NCBI GenBank assembly: GCA_020344755.1
Contig: CP070829.1
Span: 1,676,687-1,708,853 of the forward strand
Direction: 5' to 3'
DNA length: 32,167 bases
Source of the DNA: Gemmatimonadales bacterium
Lineage (GTDB): Bacteria > Gemmatimonadota > Gemmatimonadetes > Longimicrobiales > Gaopeijiaceae
Below are positions 24,030-32,164 of the stretch, in pieces; the first letter of the stretch is position 1; the number at the start of each line of letters is the position of its first letter. Both the position numbers and the translations under genes were made by a program. The notes below the pieces were generated by a model that worked only from the letters and a program-made list of their open reading frames with translations, was not told the origin of the DNA and did no database searches.

Positions 24030-25063
24030 CAGATCGACGGGTCCTTCAGGGAATCGGGGAGCTGCGTCACGAGTCGCTTGAGGTCGGCGGCCGTCTCCGT
24101 ACGTGTCACGAAGGTCACGCCTCGGGTTCGGACCACGACCAGGTCGTCCACGCCGAAGAGGACCACGGGTCCGTCCTCCGCGAATACGACGTTTCGATGG
24201 CTGTCCAGCAGATGGCTCTCGCCCACGGTGACATTTCCGTCCCTGTCGGTCGCTCGCGTGCGGGTCATGGAGGCCCAGCTCCCCACGTCGTCCCACCGGA
24301 ATATGCACGGAAGCACCGCCACCCGGCCACTCCGCTCCATGACCGCCTCGTCGATGGAGATCGGCTCGCAGGACTCGAAGAACGCGTTCACGTCACCGGC
24401 GTCCAGGTGCGGGAGAGCTCTCGCCACCTCCGGCGCGTGCTCCCGAATCTCCCGCAGAAGCGTGTCCGCTCGCCAGATGAAGATTCCGGTGTTCCAGAGG
24501 AACCCGTGGTCCACATAGGCTCGCGCGGTGGCTTCGTCGGGCTTCTCGTGAAAGGCCGCCACCCGGGCAGCACCCTCCGGCGGGCGTTCCAGCGCCGCAC
24601 CGGGTTGGATGTATCCGTAGCCGGTCTCAGGGCGGTCCGGCAGCGCGCCCACCGTGATGAGCAGGTCTTCGCTGCGCGCCAACTCCACGCCGTCCATGAC
24701 GAGGCGGGTAAAGGCGTCCTCCGGCTCCACGAGATGATCTGCGTGGAGCGACACCAGGACCGCGTCCGGGTCGGCCCGATGGAGTGTCCAGGCAGCCCAG
24801 GTCAGAACAGGGGCGGTCCCGCGCGCCTGCGGCTCCACGAGATACGATGTCTCTGGAAGGCCGCTCAGGGCCTTCCGGAAGGACTCCACCAGGTGTTCCC
24901 CCGCCAGGATCCTCAGGTGCGACACGGGAGCCAGCCGCTGGGCCCGCCGGACGGTGTCCTCGATCAGGGGTCGCTCCGTGGCGAGGGGGAGGAGCTGCTT
25001 GGGGCGCGCCGGGGTGCTCACCGGCCAGAAACGTGAACCCACGCCACCGGCGAGGATCGTCAC
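24029..25063 (-). CDS. manC: Mannose-1-phosphate guanylyltransferase
   Basis: This 344-residue enzyme makes GDP-mannose from GTP and mannose 1-phosphate for glycans. The nucleotide loop is TILAGGVGSRFWPVSTPARP, followed by KQLLPL, the GMP-type signature. VSLHADHLV, FLWNTGIFIWR and FRWDDVGSWASM are further hallmarks. The C-terminal isomerase domain of bifunctional ManC/AlgA proteins is absent. The start is uncertain: GTG 25063 begins just before the loop, whereas TTG 25108 would extend it by 15 residues and overlap the receiver gene. Either way the genes are almost contiguous and surely cotranscribed. Confidence 0.9.
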   Translation of the reverse strand: MTILAGGVGSRFWPVSTPARPKQLLPLATERPLIEDTVRRAQRLAPVSHLRILAGEHLVESFRKALSGLPETSYLVEPQARGTAPVLTWAAWTLHRADPDAVLVSLHADHLVEPEDAFTRLVMDGVELARSEDLLITVGALPDRPETGYGYIQPGAALERPPEGAARVAAFHEKPDEATARAYVDHGFLWNTGIFIWRADTLLREIREHAPEVARALPHLDAGDVNAFFESCEPISIDEAVMERSGRVAVLPCIFRWDDVGSWASMTRTRATDRDGNVTVGESHLLDSHRNVVFAEDGPVVLFGVDDLVVVRTRGVTFVTRTETAADLKRLVTQLPDSLKDPSI

Positions 25064-25076
25064 CCAGACGTGGGTG

Positions 25077-25475
25077 TCAGAGCCCGAGGAGTTCGTCGAT
25101 CCGAGCAAGGAGCTTCTTCGGGCTGAAGGGTTTGGTGAGGAAGTCCCGGGCCCCCAGCGCCAGGGCCTTCTCGCGATCCGCGTCCTGGCCCTTGGCCGTG
25201 AGCATCACCACAGGCAGGTCGGTGCGGTGCGAGAGGGCCGCCATGGCTTCCAGGACCTCGAGCCCACTCAGGTGGGGCATCATCAGGTCGGTCACCACCA
25301 GGTGGTATTCCGTCGCGGACTCGAGCCGCGCCATCGCTTCACGACCATCGGAGGCCATGTCCACCTCGAAATCCGCTCCCTGGAGCAGGGTGGCGAGGAT
25401 CCGGCGGATGTGCGGCTCGTCCTCGGCGACGAGGATCCTCCGAGCGACGGCCGGGTCATGCGGCGCGGGGGGCAA
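25077..25475 (-). CDS. CheY-like single-domain response regulator
   Basis: This 132-residue protein consists of a receiver domain only. It has the acidic pair in VAEDEPHIRR, phospho-acceptor Asp63 in VVTDLMMPHLSG, Thr93 in MLTAKG and Lys115 in LTKPFSPKKLL. No DNA-binding or enzymatic domain follows, so it would act by protein contact or as a phosphate relay. I chose TTG 25475 because AGGAGG ends 5 nt upstream; GTG 25481 lies on top of that sequence and is less likely. It is the first gene of the manC operon. The nearest histidine kinase gene is on the divergent transcript at 27487. Confidence 0.92.
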   Translation of the reverse strand: MPPAPHDPAVARRILVAEDEPHIRRILATLLQGADFEVDMASDGREAMARLESATEYHLVVTDLMMPHLSGLEVLEAMAALSHRTDLPVVMLTAKGQDADREKALALGARDFLTKPFSPKKLLARIDELLGL

Positions 25476-25510
25476 TCCCACCTCCTGGTTCGCTGGGAAA
25501 GCGGCGCGGG

Positions 25511-25539
25511 AACCTACCCGCAGGGCGGTGTAGAGTCAA
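25511..25539 (-). promoter_or_regulatory. Promoter for the receiver-manC operon
   Basis: On the minus strand TTGACT (25539-25534) is followed after 17 bp by TAGGTT (25516-25511). The -35 box matches 5 of 6 consensus bases and the -10 box 3 of 6. It lies about 35 bp upstream of the receiver gene start, on the expected side, back to back with the plus-strand promoter at 25561. Confidence 0.5.
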
Positions 25540-25560
25540 GGAATCATGCGGGTTTTCGGG

Positions 25561-25590
25561 TTGACACCGACTCCCGCCAACCGGTAGAGT
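25561..25590 (+). promoter_or_regulatory. Promoter for lipoprotein-serS-kinase transcript
   Basis: A perfect TTGACA (25561-25566) is followed after 18 bp by TAGAGT (25585-25590), which has 4 of 6 consensus -10 bases. It lies 48 bp upstream of the lipoprotein ATG. With the promoter at 25539-25511 on the other strand it forms a divergent pair whose -35 boxes are 21 bp apart. Confidence 0.6.
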
Positions 25591-25638
25591 TTCTCCCTTC
25601 CCCACCGGGTCGCCACACCCTTTTCCACCAGGTTCCCA

Positions 25639-26205
25639 ATGCGTCTGCGCGGCATCCCACTCCTCTCGGTCGCGAGTGCCCTGGCCATCGTGCTGGCCTC
25701 CTGCGATGACGATCCCTTCCGCATCGATTGGGAGGAGGCGCCGGACACCGTGCTCCTGTATTCGCTGGCGCGTCCCGAGCTGAATCTCCCTTCGGCGTTC
25801 AACCTCAATCAGCGACGTCTCGTCCTGATCGAGTCGCCCGGGGCCACCGGAACCTGGGACATCGCGCTGGATACCCAGGAGGGCGGCCTCGTGTTGCTCA
25901 CGCCGGGGGCGATGGGGCTGGAATCGCGCGCCCGCATTACCTCGGTGGATGGGGTGACCTTCGACGAGGTCCGGAAGGCGCCGGCGGATACTGCGGCGTA
26001 CACCGGAGTTGAGCCGGTCCCCGTCGAGCTCGGGCCGATCTACATCGTCCAGACCGGGGAGACCGCGGGCGCCTTCGGCACCCGCTGCGTCTACTACGCC
26101 AAGCTGGAGGCCCTCGACATCGACGTCGAGCTGGGCACGCTTCGGTTCATGTTCGACTCCAACCCGGTCTGCAACAGCCGGGACCTGGTGCCGCCGGGAG
26201 ACTGA
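25639..26205 (+). CDS. Predicted lipoprotein of unknown function
   Basis: I do not recognise the family of this 188-residue protein. It starts MRLRGIPLLSVASALAIVLA followed by SC, a clear lipoprotein signal with lipobox Cys22, and an Asp-Asp-Asp sequence directly after the cysteine. The mature part looks beta-rich (LVLIESPGATGTWDIALDTQ, GLVLLTPGAMGLESRARITSV) and has two more cysteines late in the chain (TRCVYYAK, NPVCNS), which could form a disulfide. It is the first gene after the promoter at 25561. serS begins 1 bp after its stop, so a house-keeping synthetase is transcribed behind an envelope lipoprotein. Confidence 0.8.
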   Translation: MRLRGIPLLSVASALAIVLASCDDDPFRIDWEEAPDTVLLYSLARPELNLPSAFNLNQRRLVLIESPGATGTWDIALDTQEGGLVLLTPGAMGLESRARITSVDGVTFDEVRKAPADTAAYTGVEPVPVELGPIYIVQTGETAGAFGTRCVYYAKLEALDIDVELGTLRFMFDSNPVCNSRDLVPPGD

Positions 26206-26206
26206 C

Positions 26207-27490
26207 GTGCTCGATCTCCGCCTCGTTCGTGAGGAGCCGGACACCGTCGTCCAGAATCTGAACCGGCGGGGAGGGGACTTCGGTCCCGCGATCCGGGAGG
26301 TGCTCGAGCTCGACGGTCTACGCCGGGACGGGCTCACCCGGGTCAACGCCCTCAAGGCGCGCCGGAACTCCGCTTCCAAGGAAGTGGGAGAGCGCAAGCG
26401 CGCCGGCGAGGACGCTGCGGAGCTCATTGCGGAGATGCGGAACGTGGGCGAGGAGATCGCCGCTCTGGACGCGGCGGTCGGGAGCGCCGAGGAACGGATC
26501 CAGGAGATCCTGCTGGACCTTCCGAACCTCCTCCTGGAAGAGGTCCCCGCGGGGGACGAGTCGGCCAACTCGGTGGTGTCTTCGTGGGGCTCGGCTCCCG
26601 TGTTCGACTTCGAGCCAAGACCCCACTGGGAGTTGGGGGAGGCGCTCGGGATCCTGGATCTTCCCAGGGGGGCGAAGATCTCGGGGTCCGGATTCCCCGT
26701 CCTCACCGGGATGGGAGCCCGCCTTCAGCGGGGGCTCATCAACCTCTTCCTCGACCGGCACACGCGGGAGAACGGCTACACCGAGCTCCGGGTGCCCTAC
26801 CTGGTCACCCGCGAGACGCTCACGGGGACCGGCCAGCTCCCGAAGTTCGCAGACGAGTCGTATCAGTCCGAGCGGGACGACTTGTGGCTCATCCCTACCG
26901 CGGAAGTCCCCGTGACCAACCTCCACGGGGGCGAGCTCCTGGCCCTGGAGGAGCTGCCGGTGCGGTACACGGCCTATTCGCCTTGCTTCCGCCGTGAGGC
27001 GGGAGCTGCGGGCAAGGACACCCGGGGGCTCCTGCGCGTGCACCAGTTCGACAAGGTGGAGCTGGTTCGGTACGAGACCCCGGAGAGGAGCAGGGAGGCG
27101 CTGGAGGAGCTCACACGGGAGGCGGAGGAGCTGCTCGAGATGCTCGGCCTTCAGTACCGCAGGGTCCTGCTCGCCGCCGGCGACCTCGGGTTCTCCTCGG
27201 CTATGACCTACGATCTCGAGGTCTTCGCGCCGGGAGTGGGGCAGTGGCTGGAAGTCTCCAGCTGCTCGGTGTTCACGGATTTCCAGGCCCGCCGTGGGGA
27301 TCTCCGATTCCGCCGGTCCCAGAGCGACAGGCCGGAGTTCGTCCACACGCTCAACGGGTCGGCGCTCGCCCTCCCCCGGGTCGTTGCCGCACTCCTGGAG
27401 ACGCACCAGCAGGCGGATGGGAGCGTGATGCTTCCCCGGGTGCTGGAGCCCTATATCGGGATCTCCAGGTTGGAGCCTGCGGTCGGATGA
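26207..27490 (+). CDS. serS: Seryl-tRNA synthetase
   Basis: This 427-residue class II synthetase charges tRNA-Ser. Residues about 28-102 form the long antiparallel coiled-coil arm that reads the tRNA (RVNALKARRNSASKEVGERKR onward). The catalytic core has motif 1 in ARLQRGLINLFLDRHTRENG, the TAEVPVTNL segment, motif 2 in FRREAGAAGKDTRGLLRVHQ, and motif 3 in NGSALALPRVVAALLE. The GTG at 26207 follows the lipoprotein stop by 1 bp, with GGGAG upstream. Its stop overlaps the histidine kinase start as ATGA. Confidence 0.97.
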   Translation: MLDLRLVREEPDTVVQNLNRRGGDFGPAIREVLELDGLRRDGLTRVNALKARRNSASKEVGERKRAGEDAAELIAEMRNVGEEIAALDAAVGSAEERIQEILLDLPNLLLEEVPAGDESANSVVSSWGSAPVFDFEPRPHWELGEALGILDLPRGAKISGSGFPVLTGMGARLQRGLINLFLDRHTRENGYTELRVPYLVTRETLTGTGQLPKFADESYQSERDDLWLIPTAEVPVTNLHGGELLALEELPVRYTAYSPCFRREAGAAGKDTRGLLRVHQFDKVELVRYETPERSREALEELTREAEELLEMLGLQYRRVLLAAGDLGFSSAMTYDLEVFAPGVGQWLEVSSCSVFTDFQARRGDLRFRRSQSDRPEFVHTLNGSALALPRVVAALLETHQQADGSVMLPRVLEPYIGISRLEPAVG

Positions 27491-28734
27491 ACGAGCAGTC
27501 CCGGGGTCGTGCCCCGGGTCAGGGCCGCTCCTGGGTCGAACGGGTGCAATGGCCGGTGGTCCTGTCCACCCTCTTCGCCATTCTCCTGGGGTGGTACCTC
27601 CTCTACACCCAGCGCATGGTGCAGAGCTTCCGTGCGAATTCAGAGATCCTCACCGAGGTCCTGGTGGAACTGAACGGCTTCCTCCTGGACACCACGGACC
27701 TGGCGGATCCCGAGGCCCGGCTTCAGGCGGCTGACGGCACGCTGTTCGAGCTCCAGGATCTGATCATCGAGACGGGAATACCCATGGTGATCATGGGCCC
27801 TCGGGACACCGTCCTCGCGGTCACGAACCTGCCGTTCAATGCCAACCTGGCCACTCCGGAGGGTCAGGAACGGATTCGCCGCTACGTGGCGCGGTTGGAT
27901 CAACGGAACCCGCCGGTCGGGGAGCTCACCGAGGCTCACGTCCACTACGGCGACACTCCGGAGGTCCGGGGGATGGTCTGGATCGCGGGATTCCAGGCCG
28001 TCGGGCTGCTCCTTACCGTGCTCCTCGGCTTCACCGTGATTCGTGGACAGCGACGGGCCGACGCCGAACGAGCATGGACGTCCATGGCGCGGGAGTTGGC
28101 CCACCAGCTGGGAACGCCCATCTCTTCCCTCCAGGGATGGCTCGAAGTCCTCCGTCTCAGGCCGGAAGAGCGTCCCGGGGACGTGGGAGAGGGGGAGGTA
28201 GCCGAGGCCATCCAGGAGGATCTCCGGCGGCTGGAGCGGGTCTCGCACCGGTTCGAGCTGATCGGGCGGGAGCCGGAGTTGGAGAGGCTGGACCTGCGGA
28301 CCGTGTTGGGCGATCTCCAGCGCTACCTTCAGGCACGACTCCCCCGCCTCGGGCGCGGCATCCGCCTGCGGGTAGAGGTCCCGGATGGGATTCCCCCGAT
28401 CCGGGGAAACGAAGTCCTCCTGGCCTGGGCGCTGGAGAACGTGGTCAAGAACGCCCTGGATGCCCTGGCCGGGACCGGGGGCAAGATCGAGATCCGGGCC
28501 TCGCGAGCCAACCAATGGGTGGTGCTTCGCATCTCCGACTCCGGGCCGGGGGTGGACCCCGAAATCCGAGACCGCATTTTCGATCCAGGCGTCACCACCA
28601 AGTCCGGCGGTTGGGGAGTGGGGCTCGCCCTCTCTCGCCGGATCGTGGAGGGAGTACACAAGGGGCGCATCGAGCTCTTGGACGGGCAGACGGCTGGTGC
28701 CACCTTCCTCATCTACCTGCCCGCCGAACTCTGA
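27487..28734 (+). CDS. Membrane sensor histidine kinase
   Basis: This 415-residue protein has two transmembrane segments (about 22-41 and 162-185) enclosing an extracytoplasmic sensor region of about 120 residues that I do not recognise. The cytoplasmic part has an H-box ELAHQLGTPISSLQGW with His206, an N-box ENVVKNALDA (317-326), a G1 box DSGPGVD (351-357) and GGWGVGLAL (374-382). The GVTTKSGG segment before the last box is typical of NtrB/ZraS-like kinases. No HAMP or PAS domain is evident. The start overlaps serS. No response regulator follows; the nearest is the receiver at 25077-25475 across the divergent promoter, and the NtrX-like regulator at 9135 is a second candidate partner. Confidence 0.92.
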   Translation: MNEQSRGRAPGQGRSWVERVQWPVVLSTLFAILLGWYLLYTQRMVQSFRANSEILTEVLVELNGFLLDTTDLADPEARLQAADGTLFELQDLIIETGIPMVIMGPRDTVLAVTNLPFNANLATPEGQERIRRYVARLDQRNPPVGELTEAHVHYGDTPEVRGMVWIAGFQAVGLLLTVLLGFTVIRGQRRADAERAWTSMARELAHQLGTPISSLQGWLEVLRLRPEERPGDVGEGEVAEAIQEDLRRLERVSHRFELIGREPELERLDLRTVLGDLQRYLQARLPRLGRGIRLRVEVPDGIPPIRGNEVLLAWALENVVKNALDALAGTGGKIEIRASRANQWVVLRISDSGPGVDPEIRDRIFDPGVTTKSGGWGVGLALSRRIVEGVHKGRIELLDGQTAGATFLIYLPAEL

Positions 28735-28789
28735 CCGGGAACCGGTCCCGCTCCCGGGCCCCGGCCCGGCACCGACCTCTGCCAGACCC

Positions 28790-31060
28790 TTGACCCACCG
28801 CGGCATCATCGACCTCGACACCCTGAATCCCGAGCAGCGGACCGCGGTCCGGCACCTGGAGGGTCCCGCGCTGGTCCTGGCCGGAGCCGGCTCCGGCAAG
28901 ACACGGGTTCTCACCACCCGAGTCGCCCACCTGATTCTGGAGCACGGGGTCCCGGCGTCCGACATCCTGGCGGTGACCTTCACGAACAAGGCCGCCGGTG
29001 AGATGCGGGAACGGATCACCGGTATGCTGGGCCACGAGCCGCGCGGGATGTGGGTGGGGACCTTCCACGCGCTGGGTGCGCGCCTCCTGCGGAGGCACGC
29101 CCAGATTCTGGGGTGGGACAATGCCTTCACGATCCTGGACGCGGAGCAGAGTCTGCGGCAGCTCAAGCGCACCATGGAGGCGCTCCAGATCGATACGAAG
29201 CGGTGGAACCCGAAGGCGGTGCGTGCCGAAGTGAGCGCAGCCAAGAACCAGCTTGTGACCCCCGAGGAGCTCGCCCAGGCGAACGAGGGGAGCTTTGACC
29301 TCTTCCTCCGTCAGGTGGCCCGGGTGTATCCGGCCTACCAGCAGGCGCTGCGGTCACAGAATGCGCTGGATTTCGACGACCTCCTCGTGAAGCCGGTGGA
29401 ACTGTTCGAAGGTCATCCCACGGTCCTTCACCAGTACCGGAATCGGTTCAGTTTCATCCTGGTGGACGAGTACCAGGACACCAACCGGGCTCAGTTCCGG
29501 TTCCTGGAGCTCCTCGCCGGAGCCCACCGGAACCTCATGGTGGTGGGCGACGATGATCAGTCCATCTACGGCTGGCGGGGCGCCGATATCCGGAACATCC
29601 TGGAGTTCGAGGCCGCCTTTCCGGGGGCCGAGGTGGTCCGACTGGAGCAGAACTACCGGTCCACCGGCGTCATTCTGGACGCGGCCAACGCCGTGATCGC
29701 TCAGAATACCCAGCGGAAGGGAAAGACACTCCGGACCGACCGGACGGGGGGCGAGCAAGTCTCCCGGGTGGAGTGCTTCGACGAGACCGACGAAGCCCGC
29801 TGGATCGTGGACGAGATCGAGTCCCGCTACAACGACGGACCCGATCTCCACAACTATCGGGACTTCGCCATCCTCTACCGGACCAACGCCCAGTCCCGGG
29901 CACTGGAGGATGCGTTCCGGCGAAAGGGGATCCCCTATCAGATCGTCGGGGGGGTGCGCTTCTACGAACGCCGGGAGATCCAGGACGTCCTGGCGTACCT
30001 CCGGCTACTCTCCAACCCCAGGGACGAAGACGCCTTTCTGCGCATCGTCAACTATCCCCGGAGGGGAGTTGGGGGGACCACGGTGGACCGGTTCATGACC
30101 GAGGTGAGGGCGACGGGCGTCCCCCTGATGGAGGGTGCAGCCACGGCTACCGGGCGGGCCGGACTTCCCGCGGCGGGTGCGCGGAGCCTCGAGGGTTTTG
30201 CCGCGCTGATCCAGCGCTTTTCCGCCCGAGCGGCACAGGTCCGGGTCGGCGAGTTGCTGGAGGAGCTCGTGGAGGAGCTGGACCTCTTCTCGAAGCTGCG
30301 GGACGAGGGGCCCGAGGGCGAGGACCGGGTAGAGAACGTGAAGGAGCTCATTGCGGGCGCCCTCGACTTCGACGCTGAGCTTCTCGCCGAGCTCGAGCCG
30401 GAGGAGGTGGACGCTTTCAGCGAGCTCGACCTCTTCCTGCAGCAGGTGGCGCTGGTTGCGGACGTGGACCGACACGATCCGGACGCCGATACGGTGACGC
30501 TCATGACGCTTCACAACGCCAAGGGTCTGGAGTTCCCGGTGGTGTTCATCGGGGGTCTCGAAGACGGCCTCTTTCCCCTGGGACGGGCCTACGACGACCC
30601 CTCCGAGATGGAGGAGGAGCGTCGCCTCTTCTACGTGGGCATCACCCGAGCGGAGAACAAGCTGTATCTCACCCACGCACGCCAGAGGCGCAGGGCGGGG
30701 GATTTCATGTACGGCCGGCTCTCCCACTTCGCCGAGGCGATCCCGGACGACCTGGTTGAGGCGCGGCAGACTCCGGTGCTGCGAGCGTCCACCTCGTCCA
30801 CGCCGCATCGCTCCCGGGAGGGTCGAGACGCCTTCCAGACCGACGGTCGCTACGTGGAGCTGGACGAGCCCGGCTTCGACCAGGACGCTCCGCGGTACGT
30901 GAAGGGCGAGCGAGTCCTCCACGCCACCTTCGGCTCGGGAACGGTCCTGGAGATCTCGGGCTTCGGTAAGGACACCAAGGTCACCGTGGACTTCGAGAGC
31001 GTGGGGCGAAAGCGGCTGCTGATCCGGTACGCCAACCTGCAGAAGGACTGGGAGTTCTAG
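28790..31060 (+). CDS. pcrA: UvrD/PcrA-type superfamily 1 DNA helicase
   Basis: This 756-residue 3'-5' helicase unwinds DNA in repair and at stalled replication forks. It opens LDTLNPEQRTAVRHLEGPAL, followed by Walker A AGAGSGKT (31-38). VTFTNKAAGEMRERI is motif Ia, VDEYQDTN (225-232) is motif II and GDDDQSIYGWRGA (253-265) is motif III. VTLMTLHNAKGLEFPVVFI and RRLFYVGITRAENKLYL are motifs V and VI. The C-terminal Tudor-like domain, which in PcrA binds RNA polymerase, is present (GERVLHATFGSGTVLEISG). The start is TTG 28790, 55 bp after the kinase gene and without a clear ribosome-binding site. PcrA fits slightly better than UvrD from this domain set. Confidence 0.95.
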   Translation: MTHRGIIDLDTLNPEQRTAVRHLEGPALVLAGAGSGKTRVLTTRVAHLILEHGVPASDILAVTFTNKAAGEMRERITGMLGHEPRGMWVGTFHALGARLLRRHAQILGWDNAFTILDAEQSLRQLKRTMEALQIDTKRWNPKAVRAEVSAAKNQLVTPEELAQANEGSFDLFLRQVARVYPAYQQALRSQNALDFDDLLVKPVELFEGHPTVLHQYRNRFSFILVDEYQDTNRAQFRFLELLAGAHRNLMVVGDDDQSIYGWRGADIRNILEFEAAFPGAEVVRLEQNYRSTGVILDAANAVIAQNTQRKGKTLRTDRTGGEQVSRVECFDETDEARWIVDEIESRYNDGPDLHNYRDFAILYRTNAQSRALEDAFRRKGIPYQIVGGVRFYERREIQDVLAYLRLLSNPRDEDAFLRIVNYPRRGVGGTTVDRFMTEVRATGVPLMEGAATATGRAGLPAAGARSLEGFAALIQRFSARAAQVRVGELLEELVEELDLFSKLRDEGPEGEDRVENVKELIAGALDFDAELLAELEPEEVDAFSELDLFLQQVALVADVDRHDPDADTVTLMTLHNAKGLEFPVVFIGGLEDGLFPLGRAYDDPSEMEEERRLFYVGITRAENKLYLTHARQRRRAGDFMYGRLSHFAEAIPDDLVEARQTPVLRASTSSTPHRSREGRDAFQTDGRYVELDEPGFDQDAPRYVKGERVLHATFGSGTVLEISGFGKDTKVTVDFESVGRKRLLIRYANLQKDWEF

Positions 31061-31068
31061 GCGCGCAA

Positions 31069-31100
31069 CCGGCCGGGACAATCGCGAGACGTCCCGCCGG
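31069..31100. terminator. 10-bp hairpin after pcrA, between convergent genes
   Basis: CCGG-CGGGAC (31069-31079, with C31073 bulged) pairs with GTCCCG-CCGG (31091-31100) around an 11-nt loop, giving 10 bp. A second, smaller stem GGGGG/CCCCC lies at 31131-31145. Neither is followed by a T-run on either strand. As the two flanking genes converge, a shared terminator is expected here. Confidence 0.4.
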
Positions 31101-31165
31101 AAGGCAGAGCTCCGTCGAGGTCCCCTTGTCGGGGGCTGATCCCCCCGCGTGGCGGCCGGACCGGG

Positions 31166-32164
31166 TCAGCCCAGTGCGGCTCCGGGGTCTCTGCCGAAGG
31201 GGGTCGGGAGCTGGGGTGCGTGACCCAACTCATCGGGCGGAGGCTCCTCCCACGGGTCCAGGTCCAATCCAAGTCGCTGCATCTCGGGCCAGAAGGTCAG
31301 CGGATCGGTGGGGAACGGGAAGAACTCATCCGCCATCTCGTCCAGCACGGCCGGGTCGGCCGCGGCGCCTCCCGCCATGGCCATGCGGCGGACCTTCTTC
31401 GCCAGCTTCAGGTTGAGGTCCCCGATGGGGTCCAGCAGCGCTGGCGAGGAGTGGTGGCGGCTCCGAAGGTAGTCCACGATGCTGTCGTACGAGAGCGACA
31501 GATATCGGTCCACCAGATCGTCGGGCACATCGAACCGCGAGCGCTTGAGCAGCTTGTCGAAGACCCCGATCCAGCGATCGTGGCCCTGCACCTGGATCAT
31601 TCCGCGGAAGATCTTCCGGTTGGTCTGAAACGAGAACAGGGTGCCACTCAGGACCTTGTCGAACAGCGCGTCGGCGTCCGAGTGGTCGTTCTCGAACACC
31701 AGCCGCCGTGCCTTTCCCAGGTACTCCTCGCCCACGTGCACGTCCATGCGGTGCTCCCAGTAGGTATGACCGACCGCGGCAGTGGTGGAAGTGAGGAGGA
31801 GGCGCCTCGGGATATACAGATTGTGCGCCACCGTGTCGGCGGCGAGGTGCGCCAGGTAGCCGAGCGCCACCGCCTGGAGGGGCTCGGACTCGTGCCGGGC
31901 CTCCTGATGCAACTCCTCCCCCACGTGCCAGTGGTGGCAGTGGCGTCCTTCGGGCACGTACTTCTTCGCGAAGGAGATGTCCGCGGCCACGTTCCCGTAC
32001 AGGAAGTGGATGGGGAAGCGGGAGAGGAGGTGCTGGAGCGCCGGGGGAAGCAGGTAGAGGGATCCGAGGATCAACTCGCCCAGGGCCACATGGGTCCCGG
32101 GGCCCCAGGCCCACAGGGCATCGGGCACCAGCAGCCAACCGACGGCCAGGAGCAAGGGGGCCAT
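31166..32164 (-). CDS. Zinc-dependent phospholipase C-like protein
   Basis: The 332-residue protein belongs to the family of zinc-dependent phospholipase C/S1-P1-like proteins. A hydrophobic stretch ends LWAWGPGTHVALGE, with Trp20 and His25 at the usual N-terminal metal position after signal removal. GNVAADISFAKKYVPEG (Asp62), HCHHWHVGEE, and LGYLAHLAADTVAHN (His106, Asp110, His114) supply the other expected ligands. Activity on phospholipid has not been shown for most members of this group. ATG 32164 lies 3 bp from the right edge, and the signal peptide lacks the usual positive n-region, so the true start may lie outside the window. Confidence 0.82.
   Translation of the reverse strand: MAPLLLAVGWLLVPDALWAWGPGTHVALGELILGSLYLLPPALQHLLSRFPIHFLYGNVAADISFAKKYVPEGRHCHHWHVGEELHQEARHESEPLQAVALGYLAHLAADTVAHNLYIPRRLLLTSTTAAVGHTYWEHRMDVHVGEEYLGKARRLVFENDHSDADALFDKVLSGTLFSFQTNRKIFRGMIQVQGHDRWIGVFDKLLKRSRFDVPDDLVDRYLSLSYDSIVDYLRSRHHSSPALLDPIGDLNLKLAKKVRRMAMAGGAAADPAVLDEMADEFFPFPTDPLTFWPEMQRLGLDLDPWEEPPPDELGHAPQLPTPFGRDPGAALG

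Noticed and set aside
22797..24518. Long plus-strand open frame opposite the GlmU-like gene and manC
   Set aside because: No motif and shadow composition; the minus strand carries family hallmarks throughout.
9135..28734. NtrX-like regulator and the kinase at 27487 as a certain NtrY/NtrX pair
   Set aside because: They lie about 17 kb apart and the kinase lacks the HAMP and PAS domains of NtrY, so the pairing is only one of two options.
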